From assembly GCA_025360585.1 (NCBI GenBank), contig JANYBW010000046.1, forward strand, positions 37,307-101,306: DNA of 64,000 nucleotides, written 5' to 3'. The notes under the pieces are model-generated. The model was given only the letters and a program-made list of their open reading frames with translations, searched no databases and had not been told where the DNA came from. Source of the stretch: Actinomycetes bacterium (GTDB lineage Bacteria; Actinomycetota; Acidimicrobiia; IMCC26256; PALSA-610). Of this stretch, positions 19,334 to 27,957 are shown in pieces (positions within the stretch are counted from its first letter, which is position 1; each line of letters opens with the position of its first letter). Made by a program: the position numbers and the translations under genes.

Positions 19334-20530
19334 TCAGGTTCTCGCGAAAAGATGATCGGCAATCCACGCGAGTCCGCTCGCATCCGCGATATCGGCAGCT
19401 CGGTTCGGGACCGTTGCTACCACGCTCGGAGGGTCTCGAAGCTGATCTCGCAGCGCCCGTTCGTGTTGGGCGACTGCACCGAAGCGTTCGAAGGATTGCG
19501 CGACTGACCCCAACACCCGCCGGACGGTGGCGGTATCGAGGTCATTGGCAGCAGCCAGCGATTCCGCAATCGCCCCCTCATCATTTCCGAGCGCCACTGC
19601 CGCGGCCTGCGAATGTTCTGAGAGAAACGTTTCGGGCAACACGCGATTCAGCACCAAAGCACCCAGCAGGTATTGACGTTTTCTCAGCTCCACACAGAAC
19701 AGCTCGGCTTCGCGAAGCGGCGCGCTCTCCAACGTGCTCACGACCGCAAAGGTCGTGCGGCGATCATGCAGCAATGCTTCGACCGCATTTGCGCGCTGCA
19801 CAAAGCCGTCGTACATCGATTGAAAGTTCAAGAAGAACTCGGCAATTTCTTGCAGAAACGTACTGCCGAGCAAGCGATCCGCGATTTGGTAAAACGGCCT
19901 GCTCGCGACGTTTACCATTCGTGCGCCACGGCCACCACCGACGCGATATGGCAACGTCAACCAACGTAAGAGCCGACCACCGAAGAACTCCGCCATGCGT
20001 TGCGGTGCCTCTAAGAAATCGACCGCGTTACGGGTTGGCGGAGTGTCGATCACGATGAGGTCATAGCGCCCGCTCGCATGCAGTTCGTAGAGCCGTTCCA
20101 TCGCGATGTAATCGTGGCTTTGCACGAAGCGCGCCGTAAGGTTGTGATAGAGGCGGTTATTCAATATTCGGTACGCCGTCGTTTCGTCGGGAGCGTGGCG
20201 CAACACGAGCGCATCCCAACTCTGCTTTGTATCGAGCATTGCGGCCCACAATTCGCCGCGCAGCACCACGCCACTCTCGGCGAGTACTTCCGCTGAGATT
20301 CGTGCTTCGGTATTTCCCAAGGCTTGAAGGCCCAAGGCCGTCGCGAGGCGCTTCGCCGGATCAACGGTCAGCACCAGAACTTTCACACCTGGTCGCCGCG
20401 CCGCGCCGAGAGCGATCGACGCCGCCACCGAGGTTTTGCCCACGCCCCCCGATCCGCAACACACCACGATCTCTTGCGCAGACAACAGACGATCGAGTGT
20501 CGCTTCTCCGTGACCGTCGCGGCGCATCAC
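19334..20530 (-). CDS. ArsA/Get3-like ATPase (second of a pair)
   Basis: This 398-residue P-loop ATPase belongs to the ArsA/GET3 branch of the SIMIBI class. The deviant Walker A is GSGGVGKTS near residue 27, switch I is VDPAKRLA, and the conserved IDTPPT follows near residue 155. It lacks the duplicated domain of plasmid ArsA. Two such ATPases side by side, as here, are a conserved actinobacterial pair (Rv3679-Rv3680 in Mycobacterium tuberculosis), next to WhiB4 there. In this window a WhiB gene lies about 2.4 kb away. The start overlaps the stop of the first ATPase by four bases. Arsenite transport is unlikely without an ArsB gene; tail-anchored or envelope-related roles are possible. Confidence 0.9.
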   Translation of the reverse strand: MMRRDGHGEATLDRLLSAQEIVVCCGSGGVGKTSVAASIALGAARRPGVKVLVLTVDPAKRLATALGLQALGNTEARISAEVLAESGVVLRGELWAAMLDTKQSWDALVLRHAPDETTAYRILNNRLYHNLTARFVQSHDYIAMERLYELHASGRYDLIVIDTPPTRNAVDFLEAPQRMAEFFGGRLLRWLTLPYRVGGGRGARMVNVASRPFYQIADRLLGSTFLQEIAEFFLNFQSMYDGFVQRANAVEALLHDRRTTFAVVSTLESAPLREAELFCVELRKRQYLLGALVLNRVLPETFLSEHSQAAAVALGNDEGAIAESLAAANDLDTATVRRVLGSVAQSFERFGAVAQHERALRDQLRDPPSVVATVPNRAADIADASGLAWIADHLFART

Positions 20531-21489
20531 AGCACTTCGTCACTGATCGCTTGAGCGATGACGGTCGTCATGCGCAGGCCATGCAACGAACCAAACTGGT
20601 ACGGCACGAAAATCGTCGGCATGTCGATTGATGCTCGGAGATGATCGAGATGCTCAGCACGCGACCTGCGAAGATCCACCGCAAGCCGGGCACCCTCGAA
20701 TACATCAATGATTGCGGAACCAAATTCGTCTACCACCAGTCGTTGCGAACTCGGATTCCGCAACGTTTCGAAGACAACTTCATCGTCGCGGGTGAACAGC
20801 TCGGGCAGCACGCGGTTCACTACCACTGAACCCAAAGGTGCACGGGATGCAGACCGTACGCGTTGGATCAGCTCAATCGTTTCGGCGACCGGCATCTCTT
20901 CGGGTGTGGTCACAATATTGATCGACGTCAACGCAGGGTCTTCCAGGATATCGATCATCCAGTCGGTTTGGGTACGCAACGGCCCGACATCGACCAGATC
21001 ACGGATCGTGCGCGCCGCATTGAGATGCGCAAGTACATGCCCGCTGGCAACCGCATCCACGATCACAATGTCGTGGGCAGCTCGGCCCGCAATCGCTTCG
21101 CGCACTTCCCACGCAATTTTGCCGAGCGTGAGAATTTCTTTGACCCCCGGCGCCGCGGTCGCAACGAAATCAAACATTTTGGCAAGCGGTCCGATGCGGC
21201 CCACTACCGGAATTCGCAAATTCAGTTTGAGGTATTCGCGCAACGATTGTTCAGTGTCCATTGCCAGTGCATCGATACCGGCGTGAACTCTCGTCGCGGA
21301 AAAATCAACGGCTGCGTGTTCGAAGAGCGAAGCAACGCTTTGTTTCGCGTCAACATCAACGAGCAACACCCGCTTACCATGATTCGCGGCGAACAACGCG
21401 GTCGCGGCCGCGATTGTGCTTTTGCCAGTGCCGCCTTTGCCGGTAAAAACCAGCAGTCGTTGATCGAGCCACGAGGGCGTCGGGCCCAT
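20527..21489 (-). CDS. ArsA/Get3-like ATPase (first of a pair)
   Basis: This 320-residue P-loop ATPase is the upstream partner of the ArsA-like pair. Walker A is GKGGTGKST near residue 17, the switch I-like VDVDAKQS is near residue 45, and IVDAVASGH near residue 140 replaces the usual Walker B aspartate-proline pattern. The C-terminal part contains VVNRVLPELF, which is also found in the second ATPase as LVLNRVLPETF, so the two are paralogues that may form a heterodimer. Its stop overlaps the start of the next gene by four bases. The region upstream (21490-21498) leaves only nine bases to the subtilase stop, so the subtilase and this set may be read together. Confidence 0.9.
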   Translation of the reverse strand: MGPTPSWLDQRLLVFTGKGGTGKSTIAAATALFAANHGKRVLLVDVDAKQSVASLFEHAAVDFSATRVHAGIDALAMDTEQSLREYLKLNLRIPVVGRIGPLAKMFDFVATAAPGVKEILTLGKIAWEVREAIAGRAAHDIVIVDAVASGHVLAHLNAARTIRDLVDVGPLRTQTDWMIDILEDPALTSINIVTTPEEMPVAETIELIQRVRSASRAPLGSVVVNRVLPELFTRDDEVVFETLRNPSSQRLVVDEFGSAIIDVFEGARLAVDLRRSRAEHLDHLRASIDMPTIFVPYQFGSLHGLRMTTVIAQAISDEVL

Positions 21490-21498
21490 TCGCTAACA

Positions 21499-24400
21499 CT
21501 ACCGGCCGGCCACTCCCGTATTGCGACTGTTGCCACCGAAACGAGTCCAGCCCCGCGATGTCGTTGCCGCAGTATTCCAAACGATCAGCACACCGTCGCG
21601 CCGCACGACCGCGAGTTCCTGACGGCCATCGCCGTTCCAGTCACCAAGGGTCGGCGTTCCGACCAACCAACCACCAGTGAGTTTCGGCCAGCCAGTTGGC
21701 GCGAACCCGTCGGCGCTGAATGCACTCAACGTATACAGGCCATTGCCCGCGATCGTTTCGTTGCGGCCATCGCCGTTCAGATCCGCAACCGCCGGCGTCA
21801 CAAAGAAGGCCATGTCGGGAGTTGTGCGCGGCAGTCCACTGAAGGCGTTACCGGTCGTGGCGTTCCACGCAGTGAGGTGATCATCTGCGGGAAGCTGGAG
21901 ATCGCTCGCTTGGATATCGATAAGGCGAGTCAGACCCGCGGCGGGCGCGGTTGGGTCAAGCCAACGATCACGGTTCATTTGGCCGAGCGCGGCGCCACCG
22001 AACAACGGAACGGAGGCAATGAGATCCGTTGAGTTGGTACGGGCACCAAAACGGTTTAAGCCGCTGCCGTCGAGGCCACCGGCCCACGCGAGCGGCACAT
22101 CGAATCCATTGATTTTGCCGTACACGCTTTGGCCGTGTTCATCCAGGACGTAAAGCGGGCCGTCGGCTGCCGCGGCAACCACCTCACGGCCTACATGCGC
22201 TGGGGTCACATCACCAATCGCGGCCTGCGCAGAAACTCCATCACCGATCGTTGGCAACGACTCCAACGCGAGCATGCCCAGTTTTGCTGGCCAACCCGGC
22301 AGATACGCTTGGGCGTCCGGATGCGCGGGAAACGGGTTCGGATAAGTAGCGCGCGTGCCCTTCGAGGAGATCGCATACAAACGGCTGTTGCCCGGAGTAC
22401 CCGCTGCGCTCAACAAACCCTGCACATCTTGGCCATCGCCAATGTTGACTGGCTCTGCGTATTCCTCCTGCGCGCCAATCACGATGTCGGGGTGGCCATC
22501 GCCGTCGAGATCACTGAGCGCCGGGGTGGCGATCAACTCGCCGCCATCACCCACTCCGGAATTGTTCACGAACGTCACCGCGTGGGTCACTGGATCGACG
22601 GCTGCCACCTTCGCTGGATCCACCACCAAGACGGGGAAGCCTGCAACCGCAGTTGCGTCGCTATGCCACGCGTAGACATGACGGTCCGCGCTTGCCGCAA
22701 TAATTTCTAAGGTTCCATTTCCATCGAGATCCGCGAGCGCGGGCGAACCGACGAACGCGGGCTTCGTACGGTTGACCGAATCGTGATGGCCCGGCGTGTC
22801 GCGCGAAAACGCAGGATTTACCGATTGGGGAAAGCCGGATCGCAGCTGGCCGTGGGAGTCCCAGACGTACACCTTGCCGTCGAGTGAGTTCGCGACGATC
22901 TGTTTTGATCCGTTGTGATCAAGGTCCCCGATCGCCGGGCCTCCAACGGGAATCGCCGCGCCCGGAGCCTGCAAATGCGCGGATGTCGCGCTCGGAGAAT
23001 GGACGGGCCACCACGACGCCGTTGCGGTACGCACAGGAAACCCGGGAAGTTCTGAGCCGTTCGAGCGGTACGCATGCACCACTCCATCATCGGTGCCGAC
23101 GACCAATTCTCTCCCGCCGGTTCCGTCCAGTTGCGCAAAAACCGGACTCGCGGTACCAACACCCGCGATTCGCCGAGGAAAGCCCCCAACCAAATCAGGG
23201 TCGTCGTGGACAAACACTTGATGTTGATCAATCGCATCGAGACCTTCGTTCGCGCCGCCATGCGCGGTCACGACTATGCGCACCCGCACACTGAATTTTT
23301 CTTCATCCGGACGATCCTTAGCGGTAGTTGGTGCACCATGGCCGTGATTGGGAAGCGCCGCAGCAATTGTTTGCAAGTTCAACGTCGCCAATTTCCCGCG
23401 CAACTCGTGATGCAACCCCGCGACGTTCGCCACTCGGTGCCACGTGTCGGTACCGGGATAGTTCGGCGGTTGCAATCCCGTCGTCCATTCGACGCGATAG
23501 TCGAAGCTCGATGCCCGCTGCGCGTCGACCGTTCCGTTCACCACGACTTCACCACGTATCGGCAATACTTCAAACCAATTCGGAGCAACCAGGTCCGCCG
23601 TCGGCGGAATCGCGAACGCCCGAACTGCCTTCACCGCTTCATACGCATTCATGCGGCCATAGCCAAACGTGGCGTCCCAACCCTTCGCCGTTGGATACCG
23701 AACCGTATCGAGCAGACCACCAGTGCTCGTACCAAAATTGTTCGCGGGATCCACCGAGTTTGGCGTTGCGAAATCAACATCATCTGCGGCGCGCCGAACA
23801 ATTTGCATCACTTCATTCGTAGTCAAACGCAGGCCTAGATCGCGCGCCTCGCTTTCAATCAGCCCCACGATTCCTGCCGAAATGCCCGTAGCTTCCGAAG
23901 AACACGAGCCCGATTCCACGCTCACAAACGCGTGACCGCCGTAATTCGTGCAACCATTGAGCGCGAGGTAGCCATCGACGTTTCCACCCAACAACGATTG
24001 CAGTTTCGTTACGGAGTTAACAGCCATCGTGTGCCGCAATGCAGCAGGAAGATTCGGATGTTTGCTCGCTTCGTCGGCCATCGAAGCCACGACAACCACA
24101 TTGCGCTCATAGGCAAGATCAATTGCAGTTTGCGCCGCACTCGGATTGTTGATGACACCAAGCGCTTCTTGCACAACCGCAGCGTGGGAATCCAACGCGA
24201 AGAACACCCCCGCCGCAAAGCGTTGACCATCAGCGATAAAACTGTCACCCACCCGTATCGGCAAGAATGAACAGTTGGGACAACTCCCAACCTCGCCCGA
24301 GCCATTCGCCGCAGCACTCGAATCCTCGGCCTCGCCCGTACCGTGTCCGTAATTGACCGTGTCGAGCGGATCATTGTCGCCGTACAGGAAATCCCAACCA

Positions 24401-25041
24401 CTGATGTCGTCGACGTAACCGTTGTGATCGCTATCCACACCATCGCTGTATTGCGGATTCAAAATCAGATCCTCGGGATCTGGCCGCCCATTGCCATTCA
24501 GATCCGGAATCGCACCAAAATCCAAAATATTGAACCGTCCATCCCCATTGCAATCACCCGCTACACCCCCGCTCGCCTGTACTCGCGCCCCAAGGGGCGC
24601 GCCTACACCCCCGCTCGCCTGCACGCAAGGCGGGGAGGCTTCACCAATATTGATGTAGGCCTTGGTCGCGAGATCCGCCATCGCGTTCGCGTCACGCCAC
24701 TTAATACCCGAATCCAAAATCGCGATCGTTACATCCGCGCGACCCTGTTGCACACCCCACGCCAAATCCACTGCCATACCCATTTGCCCACAGTGATTCT
24801 GCGGCGAGTTGAACAGCGCGGCGTTCGTGTCACGCCACGACGTGCGCTTGTAATTCGAACGATCAAACTCACTCGGAATCACTCCCACCGCGGGTTCATC
24901 CGCCGCGCTATACCGCCACCGCGCGCAATCCAAAGCCGTCGCCGCGCGATCGGTTTTCGCCTGGGCTCGATCAGCTCCGGCGTTCGTACTCACACCCACC
25001 ACGGTCGTTGCCGCGAGCACAAAGCCAAGAAATCGTTTCAT
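21499..25041 (-). CDS. Secreted S8 (subtilisin-like) peptidase with FG-GAP/VCBS repeats
   Basis: This 1180-residue exported protein starts with a signal peptide (MKRFLGFVLAATTVV...NAGA). The subtilase domain spans about 95-480 with Asp110 (AILDSG), His233 (YGHGTG) and the likely nucleophile Ser382 (CSSEATG). The oxyanion Asn is replaced by Asp323 (ASMADE). EF-hand-like loops (DCNGDG, DLNGNG, DSDHNG) lie in an insert at 163-210. The second half has about seven FG-GAP-type repeats such as ADLDGNGTLEI and GDWNGDGRQEL, as in integrin-like beta propellers. Residues 140-161 hold a duplicated VQASGGV encoded by a 42-bp DNA repeat. ATG at 25041 is preferred for the signal peptide; ATG 25050 and GTG 25098 are alternatives. 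It probably acts outside the cell; the substrate is unknown. Confidence 0.88.
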   Translation of the reverse strand: MKRFLGFVLAATTVVGVSTNAGADRAQAKTDRAATALDCARWRYSAADEPAVGVIPSEFDRSNYKRTSWRDTNAALFNSPQNHCGQMGMAVDLAWGVQQGRADVTIAILDSGIKWRDANAMADLATKAYINIGEASPPCVQASGGVGAPLGARVQASGGVAGDCNGDGRFNILDFGAIPDLNGNGRPDPEDLILNPQYSDGVDSDHNGYVDDISGWDFLYGDNDPLDTVNYGHGTGEAEDSSAAANGSGEVGSCPNCSFLPIRVGDSFIADGQRFAAGVFFALDSHAAVVQEALGVINNPSAAQTAIDLAYERNVVVVASMADEASKHPNLPAALRHTMAVNSVTKLQSLLGGNVDGYLALNGCTNYGGHAFVSVESGSCSSEATGISAGIVGLIESEARDLGLRLTTNEVMQIVRRAADDVDFATPNSVDPANNFGTSTGGLLDTVRYPTAKGWDATFGYGRMNAYEAVKAVRAFAIPPTADLVAPNWFEVLPIRGEVVVNGTVDAQRASSFDYRVEWTTGLQPPNYPGTDTWHRVANVAGLHHELRGKLATLNLQTIAAALPNHGHGAPTTAKDRPDEEKFSVRVRIVVTAHGGANEGLDAIDQHQVFVHDDPDLVGGFPRRIAGVGTASPVFAQLDGTGGRELVVGTDDGVVHAYRSNGSELPGFPVRTATASWWPVHSPSATSAHLQAPGAAIPVGGPAIGDLDHNGSKQIVANSLDGKVYVWDSHGQLRSGFPQSVNPAFSRDTPGHHDSVNRTKPAFVGSPALADLDGNGTLEIIAASADRHVYAWHSDATAVAGFPVLVVDPAKVAAVDPVTHAVTFVNNSGVGDGGELIATPALSDLDGDGHPDIVIGAQEEYAEPVNIGDGQDVQGLLSAAGTPGNSRLYAISSKGTRATYPNPFPAHPDAQAYLPGWPAKLGMLALESLPTIGDGVSAQAAIGDVTPAHVGREVVAAAADGPLYVLDEHGQSVYGKINGFDVPLAWAGGLDGSGLNRFGARTNSTDLIASVPLFGGAALGQMNRDRWLDPTAPAAGLTRLIDIQASDLQLPADDHLTAWNATTGNAFSGLPRTTPDMAFFVTPAVADLNGDGRNETIAGNGLYTLSAFSADGFAPTGWPKLTGGWLVGTPTLGDWNGDGRQELAVVRRDGVLIVWNTAATTSRGWTRFGGNSRNTGVAGR
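24561..24621. repeat. 42-bp direct repeat inside the subtilase gene, related to the repeat at 63451-63525
   Basis: The 19-base segment CTACACCCCCGCTCGCCTG occurs at 24561 and again at 24603, 42 bases (14 codons) apart. Between them lies the perfect hairpin GCGCCCC-AA-GGGGCGC. Read on the minus strand, the unit resembles the 41-bp tandem repeat at 63451 (shared GGGGCGCGA, ACAG and GAGCGGGGGT segments). It adds a Gly/Ala-rich stretch to the protein without breaking the frame. Confidence 0.7.
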
Positions 25042-25102
25042 ACCCCCCATATTGACAGGTTGCCCCACGAGACCGCCAGGTCGCGACACCTTCACCATGA
25101 TC

Positions 25103-25237
25103 GATCATGCATTTATTACCGCCCGTAGCGCTCCTCAGCAATTTTTCTCGAACATAAATGCGTGATCGAGCACTAATTTGCGAAAATCGCTATGTTTGAC
25201 GGGAGATCAGGCGATAAAATGAATGATCATGCATTTA
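25103..25237. promoter_or_regulatory. Three GATCAYGCATTTA boxes, probable HipB operators
   Basis: The 13-base box GATCATGCATTTA occurs at 25103-25115 and 25225-25237 on the plus strand, and as GATCACGCATTTA on the minus strand at 25155-25167. The third box overlaps the start of hipB, just after a TAAAAT -10 sequence at 25215-25220; the first lies about 60 bases before the divergent subtilase start. Repeated boxes in front of a HipB-type repressor gene fit autoregulation, with possible cross-control of the subtilase. Confidence 0.65.
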
Positions 25238-25486
25238 CCGATGTCGGATACGCCAAAAGTACGTAATCTGGCTGCCCTTGCTTCGGCATTCAGAACCCGT
25301 CGTAAGGCGCTCGGGCTCAGCCGCGAGAATCTGGCTGCCCTCGCGGGTTGTTCGGTGCGGTTCATTCATACATTAGAAAACGGCAAACCCACGCTCCGGC
25401 TCGACAAGATTCTCGATGTCGGAGCAGTCCTCGGTCTCGAGCTCGCGGCGGTCGTTCGCCCAGTACCAACCACCGGCCCGCAATGA
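25223..25486 (+). CDS. hipB: HipB-like XRE-family antitoxin and repressor
   Basis: This 87-residue protein carries one XRE helix-turn-helix (about residues 20-75: AFRTRRKALGLSRENLAALAGCSVRFIHTLENGK). It is the DNA-binding antitoxin of the HipBA toxin-antitoxin pair and should repress its own operon and neutralise HipA. Its TGA overlaps the hipA ATG by four bases. Three in-frame ATG codons (25223, 25229, 25241) are possible starts; the second is 8 bases after TAAAAT and would fit a leaderless message. Three GATCAYGCATTTA boxes around the promoter are likely its operators. Confidence 0.9.
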   Translation: MIMHLPMSDTPKVRNLAALASAFRTRRKALGLSRENLAALAGCSVRFIHTLENGKPTLRLDKILDVGAVLGLELAAVVRPVPTTGPQ

Positions 25487-26760
25487 CTTCTGGCGATCCG
25501 CGCTCGGTGGACTCCGCCGATGTCTACAAAAACGGGCGTCGCGCGGCGACGTTGCGACGAACGCCGCACGGGGTCGCGTTCGAATACCTCTCCGACTATC
25601 TCAATGATCCACAAGCCAGCGCGGTCGCGACGACGTTAGCGAAGTCCGCGACACCGTTCGAGACGCATTCCCCAGGCGCAGTCCCATCGTTCTTTGCCGG
25701 CCTGTTGCCGGAAGGGCGGCGGCTTCACGCGTTGCGGCGTGCAGTCAAAACCTCAGCCGACGACGAGTTCACGTTGCTGCTCGAAGTAGGTGCCGACACG
25801 ATCGGCGACATCCAGGTCATCGCCAGCGGGGCTACGATCCAGCAACAACCAGCGTCGCTCGAAATCGACGATTGGGCCACTACCAATTTTGCAGACCTCT
25901 ACGCGCAACTCACTGGCGAGAGCTTGTCGTTTGAACGATCCGGAATTTCCGGCGTGCAGATCAAGGCATCCGCGCGCATGATCGCAATGCCACTCAAACG
26001 GCACGGTCAACAATGCATCGTCAAACTCGAACCTCCTGAGTTTCGACATCTCGTCGCGAATGAAGCATTCTTTTTGAAAGCCGCTCAAGAATGCGGTATC
26101 CGCTGCGCGAACGCCACCGTCGTTCACGATGCATTGGGCCGCAGCGCGTTGGCGGTTGAGCGTTTCGATCGACGGGTTGATGATCACGGCAACGTCGATA
26201 TGGTCGCACAAGAAGACGCCTGCCAGGTATTGGCCCGGTACCCAGCAGACAAGTACAACGTCAGCTACGAGGCCATCGGTACCGCACTATCGAATCAGAC
26301 GGGCGCGCCGATCGTTGCCGTGTTGGACCTCATGCGCCAGATCGCGTTCGCGTATCTCACAGGCAACGGCGACGCGCACGCCAAGAACTTTTCCATCGGA
26401 ATAGTCGACAACGAGTGGCGAGTAACGCCCGCCTACGACACGCCAACAACGCTGCCGTACCGCGACACCACGATGGCGTTACGTATCGGTGGCGCAAACG
26501 ACGAACGCATCAAACGTTCAACGTTTATCGCATTCGGCGAACAGTTTGGCGTGCGCCCAAAAGCGACTGAAGGAATGCTCGATACGCTGCTGGAGCGCAG
26601 CCATAGCTGGTTCGAACGCATCGATACGCTGCCGTTCGAAGACGAAACCGTCAACAGGCTGCGCCGCTCGATCCAGTATCGCCACGGCCGGCTTGGCTCA
26701 AGCCGCGCCGCGGCACCATCCACTCGCTCAATCGTTGCGAAAGCAATCCGCGCTAGATGA
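25483..26760 (+). CDS. hipA: HipA-like serine/threonine kinase toxin
   Basis: This 425-residue protein is the kinase of a HipBA module. HipA of Escherichia coli phosphorylates glutamyl-tRNA synthetase and triggers dormancy. Recognisable parts are the N-terminal couple_hipA domain (YKNGRRAATLRRT, FFAGLLPEGRR), GISGVQIKASA, the ATP-contact Lys in CIVKLEPP, NEAFFLKAAQECGI, AVERFDRR, and the catalytic loop GNGDAHAKNFSI with the Asp and Asn used for catalysis and metal binding. The kinase core appears complete. ATG at 25483 overlaps the hipB stop; the frame is open further upstream only because it runs through hipB. The 3' end overlaps convergent mrp by eight bases. The protein target here is unproven. 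Confidence 0.93.
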   Translation: MTSGDPRSVDSADVYKNGRRAATLRRTPHGVAFEYLSDYLNDPQASAVATTLAKSATPFETHSPGAVPSFFAGLLPEGRRLHALRRAVKTSADDEFTLLLEVGADTIGDIQVIASGATIQQQPASLEIDDWATTNFADLYAQLTGESLSFERSGISGVQIKASARMIAMPLKRHGQQCIVKLEPPEFRHLVANEAFFLKAAQECGIRCANATVVHDALGRSALAVERFDRRVDDHGNVDMVAQEDACQVLARYPADKYNVSYEAIGTALSNQTGAPIVAVLDLMRQIAFAYLTGNGDAHAKNFSIGIVDNEWRVTPAYDTPTTLPYRDTTMALRIGGANDERIKRSTFIAFGEQFGVRPKATEGMLDTLLERSHSWFERIDTLPFEDETVNRLRRSIQYRHGRLGSSRAAAPSTRSIVAKAIRAR

Positions 26761-27856
26761 TTTTCAGTTCGGCTCGGTAAATCCGTTTCGGAGCGAGATC
26801 AACTGCGATGGTCTTGGCGATCGCGGCGATCGCTTGGCTCGCTTCGGAGCTTGGATTCATTGCCATAATCGGCATGCCGTCGTCGGAGCCTTCGCGCAAC
26901 TCTTGGATGAGCGGCACTTGGCCCAGGAACGGAACGCCAAGCGTGTCGGCGAGATCCTTGCCCCCACCCGAACCGAAGAGCTCGTAGCGTTGACCATGAT
27001 CGCACGTGAACCAGCTCATGTTTTCGATCACACCGCTTACCGAAAGGTTCACTTTTTGGGCCATGTACGCAGCGCGTTGCGCAACCTTTTGGGCCGCGGC
27101 TTGCGGAGTTGTCACGACAATCACCTCAGCGCGGGGCAAGAACTGTGCCATCGAAATCGAAATATCCCCGGTTCCAGGGGGCATATCGATCACCAAGAAA
27201 TCGGGATCGTCCCAATAGACATCGGTCAGGAATTGGTTGAGTGCTTTGTGCAGCATCGGGCCGCGCCACACCACTGGCTGATCCTCGCGAGCAAAAAAGC
27301 CCATCGAAATCAGTTTCACGCCGTGGGCTTCTGGCGGAACCAACACGTCGTCGATGACGGTCGGCGGACGGTCGATGCCCAACATGCGCGGCATCGAAAA
27401 GCCCCACACGTCGGCGTCGATCGCCGCGACTGAGTATCCCATTTGAGCGAGCGCGATCGATAGGTTCGCGGTCACGCTGCTTTTGCCGACGCCACCCTTG
27501 CCGCTCGAAATCGCGAGGATGCGCGTGCGGTTGCTCGTAAACGGGTTTGGACGTTCAGTGCCCTGCTCATGTCCTGCACGCATCAGATCCGAGACCTTCG
27601 AACGTTGGGCGTCGCTCATGACTGTGAAATCCAGTTGGACTTCGCCAACACCGGAGAGCGCCTTGATTGCGCCGGTCACGCGGTTCGTGATCTCTGCGCG
27701 CAGCGGGCAGCCTTGGATCGTCAACGCGATCGTCACGGCCACGTTCGGGCCTGCGATCACGATGCGTTCGACCATACCGAGATCGACAATCGACCGGTGG
27801 AGTTCCGGGTCTTCGACTGGCCGCAGCGCGTCGAGAATCTCGGTTTCGGTCGCCAT
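26753..27856 (-). CDS. mrp: Mrp/NBP35 (ApbC) family iron-sulfur cluster carrier ATPase
   Basis: This 367-residue protein has an N-terminal MIP18/DUF59 domain (about 1-95, LRPVEDPELHRSIVDLGMV) fused to the Mrp ATPase domain (about 105-367). The P-loop is SGKGGVGKSS, followed by DADVWGFS (switch I) and IDMPPGTGD (Walker B). The family carries Fe-S clusters to apoproteins. The usual C-terminal CxxC is not obvious: the single Cys in WFTCDHGQ fits the first ligand, and the partner position appears to hold another residue. ATG at 27856 is chosen because AGGAG lies 7 bases upstream; a GTG three bases earlier is the alternative. It sits near the SufR-like gene and a cysteine desulfurase, in keeping with Fe-S biogenesis. 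Confidence 0.92.
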   Translation of the reverse strand: MATETEILDALRPVEDPELHRSIVDLGMVERIVIAGPNVAVTIALTIQGCPLRAEITNRVTGAIKALSGVGEVQLDFTVMSDAQRSKVSDLMRAGHEQGTERPNPFTSNRTRILAISSGKGGVGKSSVTANLSIALAQMGYSVAAIDADVWGFSMPRMLGIDRPPTVIDDVLVPPEAHGVKLISMGFFAREDQPVVWRGPMLHKALNQFLTDVYWDDPDFLVIDMPPGTGDISISMAQFLPRAEVIVVTTPQAAAQKVAQRAAYMAQKVNLSVSGVIENMSWFTCDHGQRYELFGSGGGKDLADTLGVPFLGQVPLIQELREGSDDGMPIMAMNPSSEASQAIAAIAKTIAVDLAPKRIYRAELKII

Positions 27857-27931
27857 CACATGCTCCTGGTTCGGGTGTTGCGTGCAAAAAACACGCCAGA
27901 ATCCGCCGCTAACGGGCCTTACAGAATTTCC

Positions 27932-27957
27932 CCTACCGGCATAGGTATAATACCGAC
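27932..27957 (+). promoter_or_regulatory. TATAAT promoter of the SufR-like gene with overlapping CCTA-N6-TAGG dyad; probably leaderless
   Basis: A perfect TATAAT lies at 27946-27951, only 6 bases before the GTG start at 27958, so transcription would begin at or next to the start codon. CCTA (27932-27935) and TAGG (27942-27945) form a dyad in the spacer. No convincing -35 was found at 16-18 bases. Confidence 0.7.

Noticed and set aside
20527..21489. Arsenite efflux ATPase or MinD/ParA
   Set aside because: No arsB or arsR gene is near, and the paired ArsA/Get3-like arrangement is that of a conserved actinobacterial set.
20863..22032. A 389-codon plus-strand open frame across the ArsA-like and subtilase genes
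   Set aside because: It is antisense to two genes with strong motifs, and its composition (Arg, His, Gln-rich) is that of a shadow frame.
25348..25482. A longer N-terminus for HipA
   Set aside because: The frame is open upstream, but it runs through hipB. ATG at 25483 overlaps the hipB stop and starts at the conserved domain.
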